Origin: DASQFD01 sp035633255
GTDB lineage: Bacteria; Actinomycetota; Actinomycetes; Actinomycetales; Dermatophilaceae
NCBI GenBank assembly: GCA_035633255.1
Contig: DASQFD010000005.1
Span: 1 to 55,839 of the forward strand
Length of the DNA stretch: 55,839 bases
Reading direction: 5' to 3'
The first letter of the stretch is position 1. Every line of letters starts with the position of its first letter. This document shows positions 25,013-33,534 of this stretch, one piece after another. A model generated the notes under the pieces. That model saw nothing but the letters and a program-made list of their open reading frames with translations, was not told where the DNA came from and searched no databases. The position numbers were made by a program, and so were the translations under genes.

Positions 25013-25366
25013 TCAGGCCTCCTGGGAGAGTCGGACGTGGACCTCGCCGTCCAGGACGCGGACGTCGTGGACGGTGACGGGGACGGTGGCGGGCGGCCCG
25101 GAGGGCACGCCGGTGCGGACGTCGAAGCGCGAGCCGTGCAGCCAGCACTCCAGGGTGCAGCCGTCGAGCTCGCCCTCGGACAGCGAGACGTTGGCGTGGG
25201 TGCACCGGTCGTCGATGGCGTGGACGGCACCGTCCTCGGTGCGCACCAGCGCGATCACCCGCCCGTCCACCTCGGCCGCGGCGACGCCCACCTCGGGCAG
25301 CTCGTCCAGCCGGCACACGGGCACGAAGCCGGTGTCGGTCACCTGCTCGCTCACCTGCTCGCTCAC
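25013..25366 (-). CDS. Rieske 2Fe-2S ferredoxin
   Basis: A 117-residue soluble Rieske ferredoxin of the non-heme dioxygenase type. The two ligand pairs are CTHANVSL (Cys-x-His) and CWLHGSRFDV (Cys-x2-His). Such a gene is regularly inserted between sufD and sufC in Actinomycetota, where it probably carries electrons or senses cluster supply; this is inference. The GTG at 25366 overlaps the sufD stop (GTGA). A 12-bp duplication at this junction creates a second in-frame GTG at 25354, so the first four residues (MSEQ) are repeated. Confidence 0.9.
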   Translation of the reverse strand: MSEQVSEQVTDTGFVPVCRLDELPEVGVAAAEVDGRVIALVRTEDGAVHAIDDRCTHANVSLSEGELDGCTLECWLHGSRFDVRTGVPSGPPATVPVTVHDVRVLDGEVHVRLSQEA

Positions 25367-25370
25367 CCGC
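25339..25370. repeat. 12-bp duplication over the sufD stop / Rieske start
   Basis: TCACCTGCTCGC at 25339-25350 and 25351-25362, followed by TCACCCGC at 25363. The minus-strand unit contains GTGA, so both copies hold a stop-start overlap. Confidence 0.7.
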
Positions 25371-26589
25371 CCGCCTCCGCCAGCTCGAGGTCGATGGCGG
25401 CCATGAGCCGCTCCTGCACCTCGGGGACGCCGATGCGGGCGACGACGGAGGCGAAGAACCCGCGCACGACCAGCCGCCTCGCGGTGTCCTCCTCGATGCC
25501 CCGGGCCATGAGGTAGAACAGCTGCTCGTCGTCGAAGCGTCCGGTCGCCGAGGCGTGACCGGCCCCGGCGATCTCGCCGGTCTCGATCTCGAGGTTCGGC
25601 ACCGAGTCCGCCCGCGCGCCCTCGCTGAGGACGAGGTTACGGTTCAGCTCGTAGGTCTCGGTGCCCTCGGCCGCCGCGCGGATGAGGACGTCGCCGACCC
25701 ACACCGTGTGCGCGGTGCGGCCCTGCAGGGCGCCCTTGTACTCGACGTTGGACCGGCAGTGCGGCACCGCGTGGTCGACGAAGAGCCGGTGCTCGAGGTG
25801 CTGCCCGGAGTCCGCGAAGTAGACCCCCAGCGCCTCGAACGACCCCCCGGGGCCGGCATACGTCGCGTTGGTGCCGATCCGCACGGTGCCGCCGCCGAGG
25901 GTCACGGCGATGTGCCGCACCGACGCGTCCCGGCCGACGACGACGTCGTGCTCCCCCAGGTGCGTGGCGTCGTCGGCCCACTCCTGCAGCGAGACGACGG
26001 TGAGCTGGGCGCCGTCACCGACGACCACCGACAGGAGCTCGGAGTATGCCGTGCTGCCGGTGTGCTCCACGATCACCGTCGCGCTCGCGTGCCGGCCCAC
26101 GGTGAGGAGCAGGTGCCCGAAGCGGGCGTCGCCGGAGCCGTCGAACCGCAGGCGGACCGGCTGGTCCAGGACCGCCTCGGCCGGGATGTCGAGCCGGGAC
26201 ACCGCGCCCGCGCGGGCCGCCGCGAGCACCGCCGCCCGGTCCCCGGGTGCGGGGGCGCCGAGCGCCCGCGCACCCTCGGTGCTGACCTCGGTGAGCGTCA
26301 CCGCCTCCGGGAGGGCGGCCTCCCACTCCAGGGGCACCGGCCGCGGGGCCTGGGCCCCGGCGTCCGGCGCACCCGGCGCACCCGGCGCGGCGTCGTCGCC
26401 GAGGAGCCGGCCGAGGCGGTCGACGGGGGTGAAGCGCCACTCCTCCTCCCGGCCGGTCGGGGCCGGGAACGCCTCGACGGCATACGAGCGGGTGCGCTCG
26501 CCGCGCGACTGCTCGGGCACCGCCGGCCCGCCGTGCGAGTGCGCACCCGCGGGTGTCCCGGCGGCGCGCGAGGGGGTCAGCAGGCTCAT
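25363..26589 (-). CDS. sufD: Fe-S assembly scaffold SufD
   Basis: A 408-residue beta-helix scaffold partner of SufB and SufC. Family segments are REEEWRFTPVDRLGRLL at the N-terminus, YADSGQHLEHRLFVDHAVPH-type core (FADSGQHLEHRLFVDH), SNVEYKGALQGRTAHTVWVG and the C-terminal ASATGRFDDEQLFYLMARG. The start ATG 26589 is the first of the reading frame. Unlike the other suf junctions, 142 bp separate it from sufB. The N-terminal 25 residues are Ala/Gly/Pro-rich and not conserved. Confidence 0.95.
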   Translation of the reverse strand: MSLLTPSRAAGTPAGAHSHGGPAVPEQSRGERTRSYAVEAFPAPTGREEEWRFTPVDRLGRLLGDDAAPGAPGAPDAGAQAPRPVPLEWEAALPEAVTLTEVSTEGARALGAPAPGDRAAVLAAARAGAVSRLDIPAEAVLDQPVRLRFDGSGDARFGHLLLTVGRHASATVIVEHTGSTAYSELLSVVVGDGAQLTVVSLQEWADDATHLGEHDVVVGRDASVRHIAVTLGGGTVRIGTNATYAGPGGSFEALGVYFADSGQHLEHRLFVDHAVPHCRSNVEYKGALQGRTAHTVWVGDVLIRAAAEGTETYELNRNLVLSEGARADSVPNLEIETGEIAGAGHASATGRFDDEQLFYLMARGIEEDTARRLVVRGFFASVVARIGVPEVQERLMAAIDLELAEAGG

Positions 26590-26731
26590 GCGGGGTCCTC
26601 GCGACGCATCTGCGGCAGCGCGTCACGGCTCCCACGGAGTATCGGAGGAGCGCAGCGGGGCGGGTCCCACGCGCTGCGTGGGCGAGCTCCGCGGGGTGAG
26701 CCAGCGGAGGAGGAACGTCGTGGGGCGCACA
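26590..26731 (-). promoter_or_regulatory. Unusual 142-bp sufB-sufD spacer with hairpin
   Basis: All other suf junctions overlap or lie within a few bp, but this one is 142 bp. It contains a perfect 7-bp stem (CCCACGC/GCGTGGG, 26666-26682, loop GCT). It may be an RNA processing or attenuation element, or the scar of a lost segment. No gene is seen in it. Confidence 0.4.
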
Positions 26732-28164
<1,433 letters not shown>

Positions 28165-28168
<4 letters not shown>

Positions 28169-28935
28169 CGCGGGTCGGACCTTTCCTGGGGTGCGGGCGG
28201 GGCGGGAGGTGCTGCGGGCGGTGGGGGGGCGGCGGCCAGCGTGGTCGTGGGGACGAAGGTCGTGCAGACATGGGCGCCGGAGGCGAGGGTCGCCAGCCGC
28301 TGGACGTGGACGCCGAGCAGGCGCGAGAACGCCTCGGTCTCGGCGTCGCAGAACTGGGGGAACTCGGCCGCGACGTGCTGCACGGGGCAGTGCCCCTGGC
28401 AGAGCTGCACCCCGGTGAGGTGGCGGCCCCGGCCGGCCGGTCCGCCGACGGGGCGGGCCGACGCGGCATACCCCTCCTCGCTCAGCGCCTCGACGAGCGC
28501 CGCTGCCCGGCGGGCGGGGTCGGGCCCGGCGGCCTCGACGGCGTCCTGGTGCCGGGTGACGATCTCGGCGACGCGCCGCTCGGCGAAGGCCTGCACGGCA
28601 TCGGCGCCCCCGGTCTCGGCGAGGAAGCGGATGGCCGCCCCGGCGAGGTGGTCGTAGTCGGTGCCGAGCGCACCCTGGCCGGCCGCGGTCAGCACCCACG
28701 CCTTGGCGGGGCGGCCGCGGCGGCGCGGACCGGCGGCGCCACGCGCGGTGATGAGGCCCTCGCCGGCGAGGTTCTCGACGTGGCGGCGGATGGCGGTGTC
28801 GGTCAGGCCCATGCGGGAGACCAGGGCGGCCGTCGTCAGCGGGCCGTTCTCGCCGATCGCGCGCAGGACCCGGTCGCGGGTGCGCGAGTCGAGTGACACG
28901 GCACGCTCGACGGGAGCGGGCGACGGATTAACCAC
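28165..28935 (-). CDS. sufR: SufR-type Fe-S-sensing transcriptional regulator
   Basis: A 256-residue DeoR/ArsR-like winged-helix regulator. The HTH lies at residues 19-75 (RVLRAIGENGPLTTAALVSR, GLTDTAIRRHVENLAGEGL). The C-terminal half carries the cluster ligands in QLCQGHCPVQHVAAEFPQFC (GHC-x12-C) and a further Cys in AHVCTTF. Known SufR proteins bind a Fe-S cluster and repress the suf operon and themselves. GTG 28935 is supported by a TAACAT box 6 nt upstream. A near-palindrome around that box is a probable autoregulatory operator. The C-terminal tail is Pro-rich. Confidence 0.92.
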
Positions 28936-28953
28936 ACATCCATGTTAGGTAAT
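28928..28953. promoter_or_regulatory. sufR promoter with candidate operator
   Basis: The minus strand has a TAACAT -10 box (28942-28947) 6 nt before GTG 28935. The AT-rich region has the inner palindrome ACATCCATGT (28936-28945) and outer half sites ATTAACC (28928-28934) and GGTAAT (28948-28953). It is the most AT-rich spot of the window and suits autoregulation by SufR. Confidence 0.55.
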
Positions 28954-29049
28954 TGGGGCGCCTCCTGCCAAGCGGGGTGGGGACCCGGTTCGCCGTCGGG
29001 GGTGTCGCGCTCGTCACCACCGCCGAGGGGACGCGGACCGGCGTCGACC

Positions 29050-29055
29050 TACACT
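29050..29055 (+). promoter_or_regulatory. ABC ATPase gene leaderless -10 box
   Basis: TACACT, 7 nt, then GTG 29063. Confidence 0.45.
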
Positions 29056-29062
29056 CTCCCCC

Positions 29063-29776
29063 GTGCCCGCCGTCGAGGTGACCGACCTCCACCGCCGCTT
29101 CGGTGCCGTGACCGCCGTCGACGGTGCGACCTGGGCGGCCGCCTCCGGGGAGGTGACCGCGGTTCTCGGCCCCAACGGCGCCGGGAAGACCACGACGGTG
29201 GAGTGCCTCGAGGGGCTGCAGCGCCCGAACTCCGGGACCGCCCGCGTCCTCGGCGCCGACCCGTGGGGCGCCCCGGCCGCACACCGGGCCCGCGTCGGCG
29301 TGATGCTCCAGGACGGCGGGCTGCCCAACACCGCCCGCCCCCTCGCGCTGCTGCGTCACCTCGCCTCCCTGTATGCCGTGCCGGCCGACGTCGGTGCCCT
29401 CGCCACCCGGCTCGGGATCGACGGCTTCGCCGGCACCGCCCTGCGCCGGCTGTCCGGCGGGCAGAAGCAGCGCGTCGCCCTCGCCGCCGCGCTCGTCGGC
29501 CGTCCCGAGGTGCTCTTCCTCGACGAGCCGACCGCCGGGCTCGACCCGCACGCCCGGCTGGACGTGTGGTCGCTGATCCGCGAGACCGCGGGCGCCGGCG
29601 CCTGCGTGGTGATGACCACCCACTCCTTCGAGGAGGCCGAGCGGATCGCCGACCGCATCGTGATCCTCGCCGCCGGGCGCGTGGTGGCCCACGGCACGGT
29701 CGCCGAGGTCCGGGGCGGCGGGACGCTGGAGGACCGCTACTTCGCGCTCACCACGGACCGACGGGGTATGCCGTGA
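29063..29776 (+). CDS. ABC-2 exporter ATPase subunit
   Basis: A 237-residue ATPase of the DrrA/CcmA-like family. Walker A is LGPNGAGKTTTVECLEGLQ, signature LSGGQKQRVALAAALV, Walker B LFLDEPTAGLDPHARLD, H-loop VVMTTHSFEEAERIAD. It pairs with the permease gene that overlaps its stop (GTGA). Such a pair sits at this place, divergent from suf and upstream of ctaA, in many Actinomycetota; a heme- or lipid-related substrate is only a guess. Confidence 0.93.
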   Translation: MPAVEVTDLHRRFGAVTAVDGATWAAASGEVTAVLGPNGAGKTTTVECLEGLQRPNSGTARVLGADPWGAPAAHRARVGVMLQDGGLPNTARPLALLRHLASLYAVPADVGALATRLGIDGFAGTALRRLSGGQKQRVALAAALVGRPEVLFLDEPTAGLDPHARLDVWSLIRETAGAGACVVMTTHSFEEAERIADRIVILAAGRVVAHGTVAEVRGGGTLEDRYFALTTDRRGMP

Positions 29777-30540
29777 GCGAGCCGCTGCCCGCCGGCGCGG
29801 CCCGCCCGGCCCCCACCGCCGACCGGGTGCGGGCACAGGGGCGCTTCGAGACCCTGACCCTGCTGCGCAACGGCGAGCAGCTGCTCGTCTCCATCGTGCT
29901 GCCCGCGATGGCGCTGGTGGGGCTGGTCCTCGCGCCGTACCCGGACCTCGGCGCCGACCGCCGCGTGGACGTCGTCACCCCCGGGGTGCTCGGGCTCGCC
30001 GTGGTGTCGACCGCCTTCACCGGCCAGGCGATCTCGACGGCCTTCGACCGCCGCTACGGCGTGCTCCGGCTGCTCGGCGCGACCCCGCTGGGCCGTGGCG
30101 GCCTGCTCGCCGGCAAGGCGGTCGCCGTGCTCGCCGTCCTCGCGGTCCAGGTCGTCGTGCTCGGGGCGCTGGGGGCGGTGCTCGGCTGGCGCCCGGAGCC
30201 GGCCGGGATCCCGCCGGCGCTGCTCTCGCTCGTGCTCGGCAGCGGCACCTTCGTCGCGCTCGCCCTGCTGCTGGCCGGGACCGTGCGGGCCGAGGCGGTG
30301 CTCGCGCTGGCGAACCTCGTGTGGGTGCTGCTGCTCGGGCTCGGCCTCGCGGTGCCCACGGACCGGCTGCCGGGCCCGCTCGGCGGCGTCGCGGCGGCCC
30401 TGCCCTCCGGGGCTCTCGGGGACGCGCTGCGCACCTCGCTCGGCTCCGGCGGCTGGCCCTGGGCGCAGTGGGCCGTGCTCCTGCTCTGGGGTGCCGTCGC
30501 CGCCGTGGCGGCGACCCGCCTCTTCCGCTGGTCGCCCTGA
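29773..30540 (+). CDS. ABC-2 exporter permease subunit
   Basis: A 255-residue membrane protein with about six helices, for example LLVSIVLPAMALVGLVLAPY, VLGLAVVSTAFTGQAISTAF, AVAVLAVLAVQVVVLGALGA and VLALANLVWVLLLGLGLAVP, ending in VLLLWGAVAAVAATRLFRW. It is the partner of the preceding ATPase. GTG 29773 overlaps the ATPase stop and directly follows a GTATGCC motif. Two 61-bp hairpin repeats follow the stop. Confidence 0.9.
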   Translation: MSEPLPAGAARPAPTADRVRAQGRFETLTLLRNGEQLLVSIVLPAMALVGLVLAPYPDLGADRRVDVVTPGVLGLAVVSTAFTGQAISTAFDRRYGVLRLLGATPLGRGGLLAGKAVAVLAVLAVQVVVLGALGAVLGWRPEPAGIPPALLSLVLGSGTFVALALLLAGTVRAEAVLALANLVWVLLLGLGLAVPTDRLPGPLGGVAAALPSGALGDALRTSLGSGGWPWAQWAVLLLWGAVAAVAATRLFRWSP

Positions 30541-30544
30541 GCCC

Positions 30545-30669
30545 GGGGACCGCGCCCGGGTCGAGGTGAAAGCGGACCCTCCGGGGGTAGGGCATCACCT
30601 CGACCGGCGGGGACCGCCCCCGGGTCGAGGTGAAACGCGACCCTCCGGGGGTAGGGCATCACCTCGACC
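30545..30669. repeat. Two tandem copies of a 61-bp hairpin element
   Basis: Copies at 30545-30605 and 30609-30669 are nearly identical (64-bp period). Each has an 11-bp stem, GGTCGAGGTGA paired with TCACCTCGACC (30559-30569 with 30595-30605; 30623-30633 with 30659-30669). The loop contains CCCTCCGGGGGTAGGG, which can form an inner stem. They lie between the permease stop and the ctaA promoter, so they could be tandem terminators or a REP-like element. Confidence 0.75.
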
Positions 30670-30683
30670 CGGGGCTGACCTCG

Positions 30684-30689
30684 TACCCT
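30684..30689 (+). promoter_or_regulatory. ctaA leaderless -10 box
   Basis: TACCCT, 6 nt, then GTG 30696. The hairpin repeat ends 14 nt upstream, where a -35 element would begin. Confidence 0.5.
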
Positions 30690-30695
30690 CGTGGG

Positions 30696-31613
30696 GTGAC
30701 CACGACGACCGCACCGCCCGCCCCCGCCCGAGCCGGCGGTGCGGGCGCGCGGTGGCTGACCCCGCTCCTGCTGACCAACCTGGTGCTCCAGGTCCTCATC
30801 GTCGTCACCGGCGGCGTCGTCCGGGTGACCGGCAGCGGCCTCGGCTGCCCCACGTGGCCGGAGTGCGTCGACGGCTCGATCACCCCCGTGTCCGACCAGG
30901 CCGAGGGCATCCACAAGTGGATCGAGTTCGGCAACCGCACCCTCACCGGCCTCCTCGCCGTCGTCGCCCTCGCCTCCGTGCTCGCGGTCTGGCGCTGGGC
31001 CCCGCGCCGCGCGCTGAAGGTGGCGGCGGTCGCGGTGCTCGCCGGCGTGGTCGTGCAGGCCGTGCTCGGGGGCCTGACGGTCCTGGCCGGCCTGCACCCC
31101 CTCACCGTCTCCGCGCACTTCCTGGTGTCGGCGGCGCTCATCGCGGCCGCGGCATACCTGTTCTTCGCGCGAGGTGAGGGCGACGGGGAGCCGGTGCCCA
31201 CGGTGCCCCCGGCGGTGACGCTGCTCGCTCGGGTGACCTGCGCCGTCGGTGCGCTCGTCCTCGTGCTGGGGACCGTCGTGACCGGCACCGGCCCGCACTC
31301 GGGCGACGCGGACGAGCCGGCGCGCTACCCCTTCGACGCCCGGACCGTCTCGTGGCTGCACGCCGACGTCGTCATGCTCTTCCTCGGGCTGGTCGTCGCC
31401 GTGTGGGTCGCCGCCCGCGTGACCGGGCGCTCACCGGCGCCGGGTCGGGCCTGGGCGTGGGTCCTCGGGGTGTCCCTCGCGCAGGGGGTCGTCGGCTACG
31501 TGCAGTACTTCACCGCACTGCCCGAGGCGCTGGTGATCATGCACCTGCTGGGGGCCAGCCTGCTCGTCGTCGCCCTCACCCACGCGACGGTGCGTCTGCG
31601 GGAGCGGGCCTGA
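30696..31613 (+). CDS. ctaA: Heme A synthase (COX15/CtaA)
   Basis: A 305-residue eight-helix membrane enzyme that oxidises the C8 methyl of heme O to give heme A for cytochrome oxidase. The four heme-ligand histidines are visible in GIHKWIEFGNRTLTG, VSAHFLVSAALI, SWLHADVVMLFLG and VIMHLLGASLLV. The cysteine pair GLGCPTWPECVDG in the first loop fits the actinobacterial/Bacillus type. GTG 30696 is fixed by a TACCCT box 6 nt upstream. Its 3' end overlaps the convergent TetR gene by 38 bp. Confidence 0.95.
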   Translation: MTTTTAPPAPARAGGAGARWLTPLLLTNLVLQVLIVVTGGVVRVTGSGLGCPTWPECVDGSITPVSDQAEGIHKWIEFGNRTLTGLLAVVALASVLAVWRWAPRRALKVAAVAVLAGVVVQAVLGGLTVLAGLHPLTVSAHFLVSAALIAAAAYLFFARGEGDGEPVPTVPPAVTLLARVTCAVGALVLVLGTVVTGTGPHSGDADEPARYPFDARTVSWLHADVVMLFLGLVVAVWVAARVTGRSPAPGRAWAWVLGVSLAQGVVGYVQYFTALPEALVIMHLLGASLLVVALTHATVRLRERA

Positions 31614-32289
31614 CCGGCTTCCCCTCCGCCGGCTTCCCGCCCGCCCGCGCGGCCCCGCCCGCCCGCACGGCCCCGCCCGCCCGCGCGGCCCCGCCCTCGG
31701 CGGCCGGCATCGCGGGATGGGCGGCGAGCAGGCGCCACAGGTGCTGCAGGCCCGCGGGGAAGTCCACGCCGTCGTCGTAGAGCCACTGGATCTGCAGCCC
31801 GTCCGCCGCGGCGATGAGCAGGGCGGCGGCCAGCTCCGGGTCGAGGTCGGGGCGGACCTCACCGGCCTCCTGGAGGCGACGCAGCTCGCGGGCGAGCATG
31901 ACCCGACCGTCCCGGTAGTGATCGGCGAAGAACGCGTGGGCGGGGTGCGCGGGGTCGCTGCCCGCGGTGGACATCACGGCGAACAGCCCGATCAGCCCCG
32001 GACGGTCGACGCCGGAGCGGACGATCTTGAGGAAGGCATCGAAGAAGCCCCGTTGGGTCATCCCCGTCCGCGCGCCGAGGTCGTAGCGGCGCCGCAGCAC
32101 GGCCGTCAGCAACGCGTCCCGCGACCCGAACGGCCTCAGCAGCGCCGCCGACGTCATCCCCAGGGCGCTCGCCAGCTCCCCCACCTGCAGGGTCCAGCCC
32201 CGGGGACGGCCCAGCTCCTCGAGTGCGGCGTCGAGGATGCCCTCCCGGCTCGGTGCACCACCGGGCGCGTTGTCACGGCCTGCTGCCAT
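31576..32289 (-). CDS. TetR family transcriptional regulator
   Basis: A 237-residue regulator. The N-terminal HTH is REGILDAALEELGRPRG followed by LQVGELASALGMTSAALLRP-type helices and FGSRDALLTAVLRRR. The ligand domain contains DAFLKIVRSGVDRPGLIGLF and ALLIAAADGLQIQWLYDDGV, the latter typical of TetR_C_6-like members. The last 40 residues are low complexity, made of three 18-bp repeats (31637-31690, AARAGG). ATG 32289 is preceded by a TAGTCT box 6 nt upstream. The gene overlaps the ctaA 3' end by 38 bp on the opposite strand. Its target is unknown. Confidence 0.88.
   Translation of the reverse strand: MAAGRDNAPGGAPSREGILDAALEELGRPRGWTLQVGELASALGMTSAALLRPFGSRDALLTAVLRRRYDLGARTGMTQRGFFDAFLKIVRSGVDRPGLIGLFAVMSTAGSDPAHPAHAFFADHYRDGRVMLARELRRLQEAGEVRPDLDPELAAALLIAAADGLQIQWLYDDGVDFPAGLQHLWRLLAAHPAMPAAEGGAARAGGAVRAGGAARAGGKPAEGKPVRPAPADAPSRG
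31637..31690 (-). repeat. Three 18-bp coding repeats in TetR tail
   Basis: Units 31637-31654, 31655-31672 and 31673-31690 encode repeated Ala-Arg/Val-Ala-Gly-Gly residues at the TetR C-terminus. Confidence 0.8.
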
Positions 32290-32295
32290 GCGCCG

Positions 32296-32301
32296 AGACT
32301 A
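32296..32301 (-). promoter_or_regulatory. TetR gene leaderless -10 box
   Basis: TAGTCT on the minus strand, 6 nt before ATG 32289. Confidence 0.55.
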
Positions 32302-32340
32302 GGCCCGGCCCGTGCACCGGGCGAGCCGGTTCCGGTTCTG

Positions 32341-32400
32341 TCTCAGCCCGGGAGCGGATGTCTCAAGCCGGGAGCCGATGTCTCAGCCCGGGAGCGGCAG
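32341..32400. repeat. Three 20-bp repeats copying the ctaB 3' end
   Basis: Units at 32341-32360, 32361-32380 and 32381-32400. The last contains the ctaB stop (TGA, 32383-32385 on the minus strand); each of the others carries the same TGA context. Confidence 0.8.
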
Positions 32401-33333
32401 GTGCAGCAGCGGGTCGACCGCGACGGCGAGGAAGAGGACGGTGACGTAGGTGATGGAGAAGTGGAACAGCCGCATCGGCGCCTTCGAGTGCACCTCGCGG
32501 GCCCCGGAGCGCGCTACCCGGAGCAGCCGGTGGGCCTCGGCGAGGAAGACGGCGCCGACGAGCACGGCCACCGCGAGGTACACCCACCCCATCGAGGCGA
32601 CGGGCACCAGCACCAGCGAGGTCGCCACCATCACCCACGAGTAGCGGACGATCTGCCGGCCGACGGCCACGACGTCCCTCTCGACGGGCAGCATCGGGAC
32701 GTGCGCGTTGGCGTAGTCGTCGCGGAAGGCCATCGACAGCGGCCAGTAGTGCGGCGGGGTCCAGAAGAAGATGACGAGGAAGAGCACGACCGCCGGCCAG
32801 CCCACCGTGCCGGTCACCGCCGACCAGCCGATGAGCGTCGGCATGCACCCCGCCGCGCCCCCCCAGACGATGTTCTGCGTCGTCCGCCGCTTGAGCACCA
32901 TGGTGTAGCCGACGGCGTAGAGCAGCACCGCGGTGAGGGCCAGCAGCGCCGACACGACGTTGACGAACAGGGCGAACCACAGCGTCGAGACGACGGTGAG
33001 CACCGCACCGAAGGTCAGGCCGGCGCGCGGGCTGACGTCCCCGGTCACCATGGGACGGCTGCTCGTGCGGTGCATGAGCTCGTCGATGTCGCGGTCGTAG
33101 ACGGAGTTGAAGGTGTTGGCCCCGGCCGCGCTCAGCGTGCCCCCGACCAGGGTCGCGACGACCAGCCACAGGTCCGGCACCCCCCGCTGGGCGAGGAACA
33201 TGACGGGGATCGTCGTGACGAGCAGCAGCTCGATGATCCGGGGCTTGGTCAGGGCGACGTAGTGGCGGACCGTCGTGCGCCACCCCGCGCTCGCCGACGC
33301 CGCGGCGGCGGTGGTCACTGGGGCGGAGGCCAC
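32383..33333 (-). CDS. ctaB: Protoheme IX farnesyltransferase (heme O synthase)
   Basis: A 316-residue UbiA-family enzyme that transfers farnesyl to heme B giving heme O, the substrate of CtaA. The polyprenyl-diphosphate motif is NTFNSVYDRDIDELMHRT and the second is MAFRDDYANAHVPMLPVE. About nine helices are present, starting with LTKPRIIELLLVTTIPVMFL. GTG 33333 has an SD (gaaggac). The gene is divergent from tkt, the conserved actinobacterial arrangement. Its stop codon lies in a triplicated 20-bp repeat. Confidence 0.96.
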   Translation of the reverse strand: MASAPVTTAAAASASAGWRTTVRHYVALTKPRIIELLLVTTIPVMFLAQRGVPDLWLVVATLVGGTLSAAGANTFNSVYDRDIDELMHRTSSRPMVTGDVSPRAGLTFGAVLTVVSTLWFALFVNVVSALLALTAVLLYAVGYTMVLKRRTTQNIVWGGAAGCMPTLIGWSAVTGTVGWPAVVLFLVIFFWTPPHYWPLSMAFRDDYANAHVPMLPVERDVVAVGRQIVRYSWVMVATSLVLVPVASMGWVYLAVAVLVGAVFLAEAHRLLRVARSGAREVHSKAPMRLFHFSITYVTVLFLAVAVDPLLHLPLPG

Positions 33334-33397
33334 GTCGTCCTTCGGGTGCGGGAACGGGGATCGGTGCGCGCGCGCCGGGAGCCCGGCGGCAGGTCCG

Positions 33398-33403
33398 AGT
33401 CTA
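33398..33403 (-). promoter_or_regulatory. ctaB -10 box (leadered)
   Basis: TAGACT on the minus strand about 65 nt before the ctaB start, which has its own SD. Confidence 0.45.
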
Positions 33404-33487
33404 GCCGTCGCCGCGACCCTCGGATGGCTGCCCCGGGACCGGGAGGAAGCCCCGGGCCGTGCCTGCGATCTGCGTCACGCACGCGGC

Positions 33488-33493
33488 TAGTCT
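33488..33493 (+). promoter_or_regulatory. tkt -10 box (leadered)
   Basis: TAGTCT about 42 nt before the GTG of tkt. The leader carries SD-like agagagg close to the start. Confidence 0.5.
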
Positions 33494-33534
33494 GAACCGA
33501 CAGGCGAGGTCTCGAACTCCAGAGAGGCGCACGA

